A stretch of DNA of 64,000 bases from Caprella mutica. Its lineage: Eukaryota > Arthropoda > Malacostraca > Amphipoda > Caprellidae. The stretch is from positions 29,913 through 93,912 of the forward strand of contig CANNZV010002543.1 of assembly GCA_947561585.1 (NCBI GenBank), written 5' to 3'. This document shows, in pieces, positions 38,421-49,265 of this stretch. The notes beneath the pieces were generated by a model. That model had not been told where the DNA came from and did not search any database. It saw nothing but the letters and a program-made list of their open reading frames with translations. How positions within the stretch are numbered: position 1 is the stretch's first letter; each line of letters opens with the position of its first letter. Made by a program: the position numbers and the translations under genes.

Positions 38421-39916
38421 CACACAGAGAACGGTTTTGATGATACAACAAAAAAAGTAGGTTTTTGGTTGTATCAACAAAATATGTTAGTCAGCTATGA
38501 GCCATCAAAATAATTTTGTCACAGTAAGTATATATTTTTGTTAAGTTTTTTTTGTTATAGTTACACTAGAATTTTAAGGTAACAGTAACTAGAGCTTATT
38601 AGTTATAGTAACATTACAATACTGTTACTTCAAACAATATTTTGTTATGTCAACAAAAAGTATATTTAAAGCAACACAAATAATTTTTTGTAGTAACAAA
38701 ATCATCTTGTTATTTTAACTGAAAAAATAGATTTTGCTGTTTTAATTACTATTTCTTATTATATTGCATATAGTATATATGTAAATTTGGCTGTATATCA
38801 AATAGTTTAATGTTGCATGTTGTTATACACAAATTAAATGGGAATTAATGAACATAGAAATGAAGTGGTACATTCAGGACTCGAACCGACGATCTCCAGT
38901 CTGCGGCGCTAACCTCTCAGCCATCCTGGTCATGGTAGAAGTAGGATTGAAATGAACTATAAGCAATATGAAAACATGCATGCCTTTTAAAGTTATTATA
39001 AATGAATGTTATTTAATATTCTATTGATTTGTTATCTTTTCTTTTTTATAATGACAAGCAATAGAACATTTAAATTGAATATTTTTAAAATAGCTATCTA
39101 TAGATATTTATCAATTCGCACCTACCTACCTAGTTTCTTACTACGGTTTATTAATCAATACCTACATAGATACCAACTAGTGTTTATTTACGTAGTAATG
39201 ATACGTAAATAAGGCTTCAGAATGAACTTTCTGTAATATGTATCGATATTTTTACCTGTAAGATTTGCCCCAAGACTCAATGCATAACTTTTTCCCGCGT
39301 AAACGAGACGAGGGACATCACGTGTGGGACATACGTGGGAATATCGATACAAAATAGCATTTAAGAAACACGTATACATTTGTATATATTGATTCTGTAC
39401 GAACAATGAATACATATTGTGGTAACTTAAAAGATTATATGTAGCCTAATAACAAAAAGAAATGGCAGACAATTATTATAACTTACAATACATTATTATT
39501 AATAGTAAAAAATATATCAACAAAAATATAATATTATTGTAGCAAAATTATTATTTATAAAGACAAAGGTATTTTGTTAAACAGTAATGTTATATTTTCA
39601 CTAAATTTTTCAAGTTACTACTACAAAAACATTTTGTTATAAATAAAAATAACATTGAACAATATTATATTGCTATCATAGCAATATTTAAGTTAATATG
39701 AACAAAACTTTTTTAATAACCTTAACAATCTTCCATTACAAAAATTGTACAGTTAACTTAAAGAATTTTTTTGTTGTAGTAACGAAATCTTTGAACATTA
39801 TTTTATTGCTGATTTAACTCAATTGATGGTTAATATAACAAAATTTTCCCATTACCATAACCATATGTTATCGACAAAATACGTTTTGTAAATTTAACAA
39901 AACCGTTCTCTGTGTG
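38421..39916 (+). mobile_element. TA-flanked MITE (Tc1/mariner-like)
   Basis: About 1.5 kb bounded by perfect 19-bp inverted termini, CACACAGAGAACGGTTTTG and its inverse, with TA on both sides (38419-38420 and 39917-39918). The TA duplication suggests a Tc1/mariner-type mobiliser. Next to both ends the sequence is rich in TTTTGTTA/TAACAAAA motifs in inverted order. No transposase frame. A tRNA-like sequence lies at about 38872-38939. Confidence 0.85.
38872..38939 (-). pseudogene. tRNA-like sequence inside the MITE
   Basis: On the minus strand, GATGGCTGAGAGGTTAGCGC resembles an A box and GGTTCGAGTCC is a perfect B box; the spacing is tRNA-like. The acceptor and T stems pair poorly, so I judge it a tRNA-derived pseudogene or SINE head rather than a working tRNA. 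Confidence 0.6.
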
Positions 39917-39918
39917 TA

Positions 39919-41799
39919 CCTTTTAGTCAGTAAAATCACAGAATTAGCTTTAAGAATAACCTTCGCGCAACGACAAAAATAATCACCCTCAATATTTGTT
40001 TACCTGTTCTTAAACTATGTCCATCAGTTCAAAAAAAAATTTACCTGTTAATAGTACAATAAGAGGCGGAGGAAAAGAGACCAAGATACAGTTTTTTCGT
40101 CTATTGGCTAACGATTTACTAGTATTTTAAAAAGCGGAAACATTTTTGTGGCCCATACTGTAGAGGAGTTCTACTGTATAATAAATCTCTGCCACTACAA
40201 TCAAATCTGCCTCACATACATGATCAACTGGTACACAGAGCTACTCAGACTCTCACTATCGTGGTACACTTGATACTGAAGCAATACCGCCACGCCCATA
40301 ATCTACTCTCCGCCTCTCATATGCCACTATCTCAAGTAAGCACGGATCTCACTCAGGCATAGTACACCGGCAACAGTAAAATAATAAATTTAAAACTTTT
40401 TTTCAATGAAATACAGGAAGGCGAAGACCTTATAACACCTAGGTCTTATAAAATCTGTATTAATTGCGAGGCATGCCCCGAAGTTATTACAGTAAATAAA
40501 CATAGAAAATGTCCTACACCATATATAAATATATATATTTAATGTAGTTCTACTTTCCAATATCTGTAGCTTACTAAAGGATGAGTAAGAATGTAATTTT
40601 ATTTTCCTATCACAATGGGCGAGACAGGATAGAAGAATTAATTTAGATAGTTCCTGAAACTACTGTAATAATAAAAAAACAGAATGATTTAAAACACTCG
40701 AATTTACGAACTGACTTTCTCTGTACAGGACTATTTCGGTTCCATTTTGTAAAGTTGGCGGCACATTGACAATGAAGGTTTCCTATACATTGATGAAATT
40801 TATATGTTTATGTAAGCTAGTGTAAATCTTCTCTTTTCGACAGGACTATAATTCCCTTTAGTATCCCAGGAATAATACTTGTTGCCAGGGTAGTAGCATT
40901 ATAATTAACATATTTTAGTATTTAAATTATCATATTACTTAAATCAATTGTGTGCATGAATGATTTTTACGGGTTGAAGCACAGAACAGTTAGAAGGTCA
41001 TCTAAGCCTTCAACGGCTCCTACTTTTCTTGGAGTAGTCGTAAATAAAAAAATTTGACAGCAAAAATAAAGATGCAAAAATTCAACAGCATTTAAAGATC
41101 TCTCCTAAGTTATCAATGTTTAATTTTTTTAAACAAAATACATTCACATAGTATAATTTTCCCATCTATCATATTAAATATACAGATCAAATAGTTGTAA
41201 ATACATTGAGACTTCCATTACAGTATGGTACTTCCATTATCCATATAATAATGTATATCTGTAAACCAATAAACGGTTCTATTTGGGGCAAATTTTATTA
41301 CCAACTGCGGCAAGACGAACCATTTTTGATGGCTTAACGGACAAGGATGATTTTATTCATAGCAGAGCTAGAAAGTGAAAAAGTTATGGTAGAAAATTGA
41401 AGATTATTTGAAACTCCTTCATTATCTTCAGTGGCACCACAAAATTTCTGTACTTAGCATTTGATTCATAAGATTCTGTGCTTAGCATTTGATTCATATG
41501 ATTCTGTTCGCAGTATCTAATTCACAGGATTCTGTCCATATATTCTTTGTTCAATTGACAGTTGTTTTCTAATTAATATGAAGCTTAACGCTATTCCACA
41601 TCATTGAACAGTCCTGTTAGTAATTTTACTTTGTTGTCTAATGTTGCCAGGTCTCCATTTACAGATTCTGAATCATTCAATTAAAACGGTTTGCAATTAA
41701 TGGGCTCATGATATATTACGATTATGTTGCCTTTATGCAAGCCGTTATGAAACTCATGTAATAAGATAAATTATACAGGATATTTCAGGATAAAGTCAA
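39919..41799. other. Upstream region of the receptor gene, no coding exon
   Basis: AT-rich except for a more balanced patch at 40150-40380, which contains CTATCTCAA followed by GTAAGCAC. This could be a 5' splice donor of a non-coding first exon of the receptor, but nothing else supports it. Confidence 0.3.
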
Positions 41800-42470
41800 C
41801 AAAATTTTTGATAGGTGCTTGAAATTGAATAAGTCAAATGTAATTTCAAAGATTACAATTCAAAAGTGAATAATTAGCAAACTATACAGTGTTCCATTTA
41901 TTCGATGGAACAAGCCTTATTACGAACTCAGTTTTCGGTCTAGGAAAAAATTCATCGCTTATGGCACGTATCTGTTCTTATGGAATTGCTTCTCATTTCA
42001 CTTGATTTTCCTTTCTTTGAGAGATTTAAGATTGTTGTAGGAGTAGCTGAGACCTTTGTTTATGAAGTTGACCAGATAGAGAAATCTAACGGATTAAAAT
42101 TTGGACTGCTTGCTGGTTAGATTTTTTGCTTATGAAGATTGGGATATTACTGTGAATCCAGGTTTCAGTACTGATATTGCTTGATCACGTTGGAAACATC
42201 ATTGTGAACCCTGAAAGTTTTCATGAACCTTAGCAACTTTGATTAAATAAATGGATCATTTATTTGATCCCTCAGGTCACCAATACGAGGGCTTCCGATG
42301 GCCATCGCAGAAGCCCAAACCCTCACAGGCTGAATATTTTAACGTGTTGTCACAGTTGCATCCTCTATTATTCTGATGTTGCATAACTTGCTGCAGAATG
42401 TCTAATTTCTTCTCCTCAGTGAACATCAAGTAAGGGAGCGTGTCCTCAGCTATCTTCACCTGGAAGTAAC
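41800..42470 (-). repeat. Duplicated segment D1, copy 1
   Basis: Diverged duplicate of about 52080-52640. Shared blocks include GCACGTATCTGTT, CACTTGA, GTAGCTGAG and a CGCAGAAGCCCA/CACAGAAGCCCA block. It includes the possible exon at 42277-42459. Confidence 0.55.
42277..42459 (-). CDS. Possible terminal coding exon, function unknown
   Basis: On the minus strand a good acceptor (TTACTTCCAG) precedes a 60-codon frame beginning VKIAEDTLPYLMFTEEKKLD and ending with a TGA. It contains a cysteine cluster (CNC...AC...FC) and finishes DGHRKPSYW. A potential AATAAA signal lies about 11 bases after the stop. The composition is protein-like (charged helix, then Cys-rich tail), unlike the surrounding random frames. 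I recognise no family. A degenerate relative at about 52560-52620 has lost most of the frame. No upstream exon is visible, so this may be the end of an unseen gene, a pseudogene exon or chance. Confidence 0.3.
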   Translation of the reverse strand: MKIAEDTLPYLMFTEEKKLDILQQVMQHQNNRGCNCDNTLKYSACEGLGFCDGHRKPSYW

Positions 42471-43740
42471 GAATGTTTTCAGCAGATGAATGTTTTGCCA
42501 GTGATGAATCATTTTATTATATACAACCTTGATACAAATTATGAAATTTTAATCAAGATTCCAGAAATGGGAAAATTATCTTCAAGATTATATACGATTC
42601 ATAATATCAAGCATCGCTATTTATTGAACTATTTGATACGCAAAGCTGGTTGCCTTAATTATGAAATAACTGAAATATGACATTATTTATGACATATGGC
42701 AAAAAAAGATATTATATTGTTGAGATCCAAAAATTCGCAGTAAAGTGAGTAACTATTCTCTGATATCGATTATTGAAATATATAGACTGAATACCGATAG
42801 CTCAATTTACTGGGATTTCTCTCAATCTTCCATAATGATGATCTTATTACCAAAGGATGCACAAGACAGAAGCTCTGTATGTGGATAACCATTACATTAA
42901 TATCAAATTTATCACAAGGCGTTTGATGGATCTGAATATCTTTGAACCTGAATCTCATTAAACTTTGTTTGATGAAAACATACAACGATTCATTTTTGTT
43001 TGGGTTTTGTTTGAAGTAGCTCAGTATATTTCTACAATTATTATTAAAAAAAAAGCTGAAACCATTATTATTCATTAACCATAACCAAATTTATAGAATA
43101 AAAATCAATTGTTTATGATTATCTCGACAATATTGAATATACTAAAGAATTCACTTAAAATACTCTTCTAAGTGTAATGCACAGATGTCCAATTACAATT
43201 AATTGCGTTAATAATGTATACTTCTATATGAATAGCAATTCCAAGTCCACTTGCCAATGTCCTTGACATCAATCTTTGTTTTTGTATGCAATCAAGTTTA
43301 TTGAATTAAGAAAATAAATGGAAGATTAGTCTCTGTAATTTCAATTTGAAGGACTTGTGCTACTTTTTCATACTTTGACTGAATAGTAAATAATTGTAGG
43401 GAAAGTTAATAATGGAACAATATTGAACAATTTGATTTTCAAACGCCTTATTAAACTATATAGTTACGCCTTCTAGCGTAACGTAAATCTCCATGCGTGC
43501 GTTTGTCCCATGTGTGTTTATAATATATGTCCCAAAATCTGTATCAACACCATCTAGCAGTACAACTGATTATGTATTCTTCTCTACAAATCAGAATTTC
43601 TCATCGGTTTCAATATATTACAAACTTTCAAAAGATTATGTTCATTTTTTGATGTTATTAAATGAATTATGAAACAGTTGACTGGGCACTTAAACATTCA
43701 ATTCCAATGAAATTAGGGTTTAAAAATTAATATGTATTTT
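42471..43740. other. Intron or upstream sequence of the receptor gene
   Basis: AT-rich, no supportable exon. It ends in the polypyrimidine tract and AG at 43741-43752, so it is probably intron. Confidence 0.5.
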
Positions 43741-43752
43741 TTTCCCTTTCAG
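43741..43752 (+). promoter_or_regulatory. 3' splice acceptor before the receptor exon
   Basis: A long T/C tract ending TTTCCCTTTCAG precedes the exon. The exon then opens with an in-frame TAG (43755-43757), so no coding sequence enters from upstream in this frame. Confidence 0.75.
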
Positions 43753-43794
43753 AATAGCGGTCTGTACGATTCAACCACCAAGAGCTGCCAGAAG

Positions 43795-43809
43795 ATGAAC
43801 AGAATGTGA
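43795..43809 (+). promoter_or_regulatory. Short upstream ORF in receptor 5' UTR
   Basis: ATG AAC AGA ATG TGA, two in-frame ATGs and a stop, ends five bases before the receptor ATG at 43815. Ribosomes must leak past or reinitiate, which would dampen translation. Inferred only. Confidence 0.5.
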
Positions 43810-43814
43810 ACAAA

Positions 43815-45140
43815 ATGACTGCTACGATGAGCACAACAACGCTTTCCAACTTCAAAAGCTCGTTCGAAAACAGTTCAGACATACTTCAAGATATCAATGG
43901 CTCCCTGTCACTTTGCTCAGAACTGGAATATAGTGACTACATACTCAATGAAACTAACTGTTCCTCTGGCCCTTTATTTTCGGGCCAAGCTAGTACCATG
44001 CATAACATAGCTGCACTAATATCTCAAGTAAGCATGTGTATCGTCTTCATCGTGGGACTGTGTGGCAACACGCTGGTCATATATGTGGTCACGAGATTCT
44101 CTAAGATGCAAACTGTAACCAATCTCTACATACTGAATTTGGCGATAGCTGACGAGCTCTTTGTGTTCGGAATGCCCTTTCTCATAACAACAGCTTTAGT
44201 ATACAGATGGGTTTTCGGTTCAGTAATGTGCAAACTATTTTTCAGCATGACTTCTCTGAACCAGTTCACAAGTTCGATGTTTCTGACTATACTTAGTGCT
44301 GATAGGTACATAGCGGTTTGTCATCCAATCACTTCTCCAAAAGTGCGAACACCCATCATTTCAAAGCTGGTTTCCGCAACAGCCTGGACTGTTTCTGCAT
44401 TTATGATAGTACCCGTCATAATGTATGCAAACATACTGGAAGTGAATGGCGTTAAAAATTGCAACATTATTTGGCCTGACAAATTTGAGATTTACTTCAC
44501 ATTATATTCATTTGTGCTATCTTTTGCCATTCCAGTATTTTTCTTTATCGTCCTATATTCGTTAGTTTTGCATAAATTAAAGAGCGTTGGTCCTAATAGA
44601 AAAACAAAGGAGAAGAAAAAGTCCCGAAAGAAGGTTACGAAAATGGTACTAACAGTAATTGCTGTGTACGTGTTCTGTTACACTCCTTACTGGGTACTGC
44701 AAGTGTCACTCATATTCTCAACGCCAGGAGAACACCAATCATCGTTCAAGAAATACTGTTTTCTTATAGCATCTCTGATGACTTACGTCAATTCTGCAAT
44801 AAACCCAATTTTATACGCCTTTCTCAGCGATAATTTCAAGAAAAGTTTCACAAAAGCATGTATTTGCGCTACCAGAACGGATGCAAATAGTTCCTTGCAA
44901 ATAGAAACCTCAATTTTCCCTCGGAGAAATCGTGGAGGCTCTTCCAGACCGTCTCGGTCTTACAGGGATCGAGAGAGCTCCATTACCACCTCCATGTTAA
45001 CGACAACAAACCACGCGCCCTACACCCTCCCCCAGTTGAATGATTTCTCTCAAACTGCCCCTTTGAAAGAATCTGAAGAAATTTACGAAGACTCTGCGAA
45101 CGGAAAGTGCGATAACAAAACTCCAACCTCCCAACTCTAG
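43815..45140 (+). CDS. AstC-R: Allatostatin-C / somatostatin-type G-protein-coupled receptor
   Basis: A complete 441-residue class A receptor in one exon. It would sit in the plasma membrane and couple a somatostatin-like neuropeptide (allatostatin C) to G proteins, usually Gi/o in this family. The N-terminus has four N-glycosylation sequons (N19, N28, N45, N48). Seen in order: TM1 with GN (84-85), TM2 LAIADE with D113, C139 and C216 as the conserved disulfide pair, DRY at 163-165, TM6 FCYTP (288-291) where most relatives have CW-x-P, and TM7 NPILY (330-334). C349 and C351 are possible palmitoylation sites. The C-terminus SQL fits a class I PDZ ligand. SADRYIAVCHPI plus RTPIISKLVS is the arthropod-type signature. 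The first ATG is used; an upstream GTG (43806) would add three residues but is not an animal start. An in-frame stop lies upstream in the same exon. Confidence 0.95.
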   Translation: MTATMSTTTLSNFKSSFENSSDILQDINGSLSLCSELEYSDYILNETNCSSGPLFSGQASTMHNIAALISQVSMCIVFIVGLCGNTLVIYVVTRFSKMQTVTNLYILNLAIADELFVFGMPFLITTALVYRWVFGSVMCKLFFSMTSLNQFTSSMFLTILSADRYIAVCHPITSPKVRTPIISKLVSATAWTVSAFMIVPVIMYANILEVNGVKNCNIIWPDKFEIYFTLYSFVLSFAIPVFFFIVLYSLVLHKLKSVGPNRKTKEKKKSRKKVTKMVLTVIAVYVFCYTPYWVLQVSLIFSTPGEHQSSFKKYCFLIASLMTYVNSAINPILYAFLSDNFKKSFTKACICATRTDANSSLQIETSIFPRRNRGGSSRPSRSYRDRESSITTSMLTTTNHAPYTLPQLNDFSQTAPLKESEEIYEDSANGKCDNKTPTSQL

Positions 45141-45594
45141 AAGAAAACATCAGGAGATTTCTTAGGATGTGTAATATCACTAAACGTTAGTCAGCAAAAT
45201 ATTCCAAAGCTATTCATAAAAAAACTCCTAAAGTTCCAGATCAAAAGTTTACGTCACTTTTGTTTACTTTCAGAAACCGGATTATGAAGTCTGAAAGAAG
45301 GGTTCATTTCCTGGGATCTTTCTGCAGAAGAGGAAATTCTCTTTTTTTATATATGGAAAAGAAAATCCACTCTTTAAAAATTGCTTTTCGTTTATTTAAT
45401 TTACTCTCTTAAAAGTTTAACTTTAACTGTTTAAATACTTTGTAATCTAAAAGCAGCCTTCTTCTTCCAAGCACTAGATTATGCCATTGTGTACTATATT
45501 GTGGATATCTTTATAAACCTGCATATCCTTAAATATTTTTTAATTAAAATATACGGAAATGTTATTGCATTCATTGTTGTTTAAATTAATTGAA

Positions 45595-45600
45595 AATAAA
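45595..45600 (+). other. Candidate polyadenylation signal of the receptor
   Basis: AATAAA about 455 bases after the stop, followed at once by TGTGTGTAG, a GU-rich downstream element. Other AATAAA-like hexamers exist in this AT-rich region. Confidence 0.45.
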
Positions 45601-46438
45601 TGTGTGTAGAAGTGTAATACTTGTAGTTGTACATAATAAGTCACACAACAAAAAATCATTAAATTCCATGATAAATATATATTAAAATTGTCTCTTTCGA
45701 AAATGCGTACACGCAATCAGAATTCTGTTACTTGCAGTTCTTCTCTTCCTTCAAGATAGTAATTCTTTCGAGTACTTATGCTAATTAAACAAATCATAGT
45801 TTTCTAATTTCCTTCTATTTTCAAATCTAACAAATTTGTCTTCGTGTACTTAGACCAATTTTAAAATAACTACAAGAATTATTGTAATTAATAAAGTTTC
45901 CTATCGTAGATGTGAAATTAGTAAAATGACAGAAAAACAGATACTTTTTTATGTGATTGTACTACATACCCTAAATAATAGCGAAATGTAACACAAATTT
46001 GTAGGTTTATGTCTTCTTTATAGTATATTCTTAAATATTGATTGGTAGTTGCGTCTCGAGCCCATTACTGTCTGCCTGGACACTAGAGTCCTCTTTATAG
46101 TGTCTAGGTACGTCTGAACGATGCAACTATCTCTGTAATATTTATGCAGATTGGAACCTTTGTTGCCACAAATGATCAATTTCGTGTTAAATTACGCTAT
46201 AAATTACTCTGCAAATTACGTTGTAAAATACTGAGGCCGCTGAGTTGCAACATATTAGGAAATTCAAAGACCTTCCACGAATATAATTTATTCTCCTTCG
46301 CTTTTCTTGAGGCGGACATTTTTTAATATAAATATCGTTGATGAATGATGGTGGTATATTTAGGGGAATTGTTTTGGTGAAAAATAAAGGAACTTGAATG
46401 TACATCATAAACTAACAATTATAACTAATATGGATATA
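45601..46438. other. No gene recognised
   Basis: AT-rich sequence downstream of the receptor. Short open frames only. Confidence 0.45.

Positions 46439-46474
<36 letters not shown>
46439..46474. repeat. (AT)n microsatellite
   Basis: About 17-18 uninterrupted AT dinucleotides. Confidence 0.95.
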
Positions 46475-46480
<6 letters not shown>

Positions 46481-47784
46481 TTTAATTGTACAATATTAAT
46501 TGTTGCAATAGAATTTGTTGAACATGTTATAGCTTAAGATTTATATGATAATTTTATTCATATTTGTACTAACTAACTAGTTCTGCCTGTAGTTTCATTA
46601 TGTGAAATTCATCTTCAATCGTTCAGTATAACTTGTACTGGTGCATTGTTCCTCCAAATATATTTGCATAAACTATGTACCTATTTAATCTAGAAGCGTG
46701 TTCCAGAATAATGAATTAGAGAGCCGGTTTCAATTTCAACATTCATTTGCATGATTAATTCATTCAAACTCCAGATAACTTCAAGTCCTTTCCAAACAAA
46801 TCTTCGATAAATGTTTTACCTTTACAAATCTACCTAAAGTTAATTATTTGACTACCTTTTGCAATATCCTGATCTCCAGATCTACAGATCATTCGAATTA
46901 GAAAGGCTTAATGTACAGTCCGAAACAAGACATTGTGATTATCCAGCATGACAATAATTATGCAATGGATTTATAAAGCAAGCATTGATCACAAACTAGA
47001 CTTCTATGGTAATTCATTCCAGTAATATATTCCCGAGCGTGCTTTTCTGTCTGCTCAGATGCATAAAATGGGTCGCACTAATCTTCATCAGGGAGTAATT
47101 ATGTTGTCGGCAACAGTCCGTACTTTTCCAACTGGCTGTCCAAACCTTTGATAATTTAGAGTCTGAAAACTTGGTACGCTGTTCTGGCAAGTCATAGACT
47201 GAAAGTAATTAAACGAGATCTTCATCAAGTACATAAGTTACATTCGAAAACTTTATTACAGTAGGATCCATGAGATATGAAATGATTTGTCGTATATTTT
47301 AGAGTCGATATAGTTACTAATTGTAAATTATGTTTACCCTTTCACTAGTCTATCATTGCTAAGCAACGAATATATTTTGTTTCATCTAGAAAATATTCCT
47401 CCAAATATTATTCAATGTTTTTCCCCTTTCAAAAAACAAGTCGAGCGATATGGTATCCATGTTGTTTACCTTACATTATCACGTAAGAAAATCAGGTAAA
47501 AACAGAAATAATAATATGCTACATAACGATTTGTTATGATCCTCCCACGTACAAAATGGGTTGATATGCGCTTGTTTTGAGATCATTTTGAGTTTAGTTA
47601 ATTAAAAGATGAAAGGGAAAGTCGCTAATGATATCTTCATGAATATTATTTGAAAAGCTATTACTGACGGTTTGTAATGAATATCAACAAAATATTACAG
47701 TGCATAGTATAAATGTATGAAAAATATCTATTATTTCATATCTATTCTTGTTGATAGACGAATAGGGCAAATTACCCAATTGAA
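46475..47784. other. No gene recognised
   Basis: AT-rich sequence without a supportable feature. Confidence 0.45.
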
Positions 47785-47852
47785 AATAGGAGCAGGTTCG
47801 AGGCAGCGGTAAAGCCGATTGGGGTAATCACCACGGCAGCCAGGGAGTAGCT

Positions 47853-48884
47853 TTAACGGTTCTAGGACAACTCGCCGCCGGACAACTCGCCGCGGACAAT
47901 TTGCCGTGAGGACAACTCGCTGCGTGATTTATGTTTTGCCGGCGTATATACATCATTTACATATATTTAAGAGCATTATAAATTTGAACAATGATTTCTT
48001 TCTATTCGCTTAAGACTGACGTAAAACAGTAGTATAACAAATTTCATTATTTCAGTTAATTAGTTTTCTTTCTTATTTCTGTGAGAATATTTCAGGCCCC
48101 AAAAAATATCAGAGCTATTAATATAAATTTAGACGAATTTAACGTCTGCTTCAAAACAAAGGGCTTTCTAGTTGACGTCAAAAGGAAATTATATACAAGG
48201 ATTATATACAAGCAAAGTGACTTCTTGAACAAATGCACCAATTCCACCAGTCTGTGACAATGTTCATGGATGCAGAAAAGTTACTTCGTGGATGCAATCA
48301 CTTACCAAGGAATGATAAGTGACTGCACTCAGGAATAGAAGAGGAAAATGAAGAGGCGATAGTAAATGTAACTTATTAGCCTACCTAAGATAGAAATCTA
48401 AGACTTCGTAATTAAATAATCTTCATTTGCACTAATGTACTAGTTCTAAACTGAAGATATTTTTATAAGTCATTAAACGTGTTAACAAGACACCTGAACT
48501 TGTTTTCTTTCCAATAGCAAATTATTTTTGGCAAAATACTTTCAAATAAAACGATGGAAATTTTATTGTTAATTTACCACACGCACTATGTTTATATAAT
48601 AGTTTGAAAAAACATTATATTCCACTTTTGAACTGGAAAAGAAAACATTTTCAAATACTACTAAGAAAATTTGATTATTAATTTACAACACGCAACTTAT
48701 ATTTAAAATATTTTTCATAAATAAATGGAATATATGGCGGTAAAACATATATCACTCGGCGAGTTGTTTTGGCGGAGAATTGCACTAGCGGCGAATTGTC
48801 CTAGCGGCGAGTTGTCCTAGCTGCGAGTTGTCCTCACGGCGAATTGTCCGCGGCGAATTGTCCGGCGGCGAGTTGTCCGGTCAC
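47853..48884 (+). mobile_element. Foldback element FB-7 (GGACAACTCGCCGC arrays)
   Basis: The left array (47858-47925, four phrases) and right array (48757-48884, about eight inverted phrases of GGCGAATTGTCCTAGC type) bound the element. The ends are GGTTCTAGG (preceded by TTAAC) and, on the reverse strand, GTGACCGG. TAGCT is duplicated exactly at 47848-47852 and 48885-48889, with weaker similarity just outside. Comparing with the uninterrupted arms at 7392 and 49062 shows the host sequence resuming directly after the element. Confidence 0.8.
48173..48410 (+). repeat. Dispersed repeat R2, copy 2, within FB-7
   Basis: Homologous to 15275-15480, starting GACGTCAAAAGGAAATTA. Confidence 0.5.
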
Positions 48885-49265
48885 TAGCTAGAACGTAGCG
48901 TGAGGGCCTAACTAACCGCTTTGGGGGCTAATTCTACTCCGGTGTAACTACTCAGAACTTCTCTGGGTAGCTGCTCCTATTTGCCTTGCGCGCTGCATAA
49001 CTGCGGATACGCGACCCTTAAACCAAACTGCTATAATAGTAATATGATATTACAGTCGTGTATAGGGGCCGCGCATCCGCAGTTAGGCAGTGCGCTGGGC
49101 AAATAGGAGCAGGTGCCCAGAGTAGTTCTGCGCAGTAACGTCGGAGTAGAATTAACTCCCAAAGCAGTCAGTTTGGCACACACGCTGCGCTCTCACTGCT
49201 CCCTGACTGTCGTGATGATTACCTCGATGGGCTAAACCACTGCCTCGAACCTGCTCTTATTTTCA

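Larger units (their letters stand above)
47785..49265 (+). mobile_element. GC-rich palindromic MITE, split by FB-7
   Basis: Left arm 47785-47852 plus 48885-49016, and right arm 49062-49265, are inverted copies. Both run from AAATAGGAGCAGGT-type ends through GCAGTCAGGGAGCAG and GCTTTGGG to GCATAACTGCGGATACGCG at the centre. The loop is about 45 bp. GC content is visibly above the surroundings. A 1.03-kb foldback element sits inside the left arm. A single-arm relative lies at 7392-7513. Confidence 0.8.

Noticed and set aside
38872..38939. Functional tRNA gene
   Set aside because: B box perfect, but the acceptor and T stems do not pair well and it lies in a MITE; listed as tRNA-like pseudogene.
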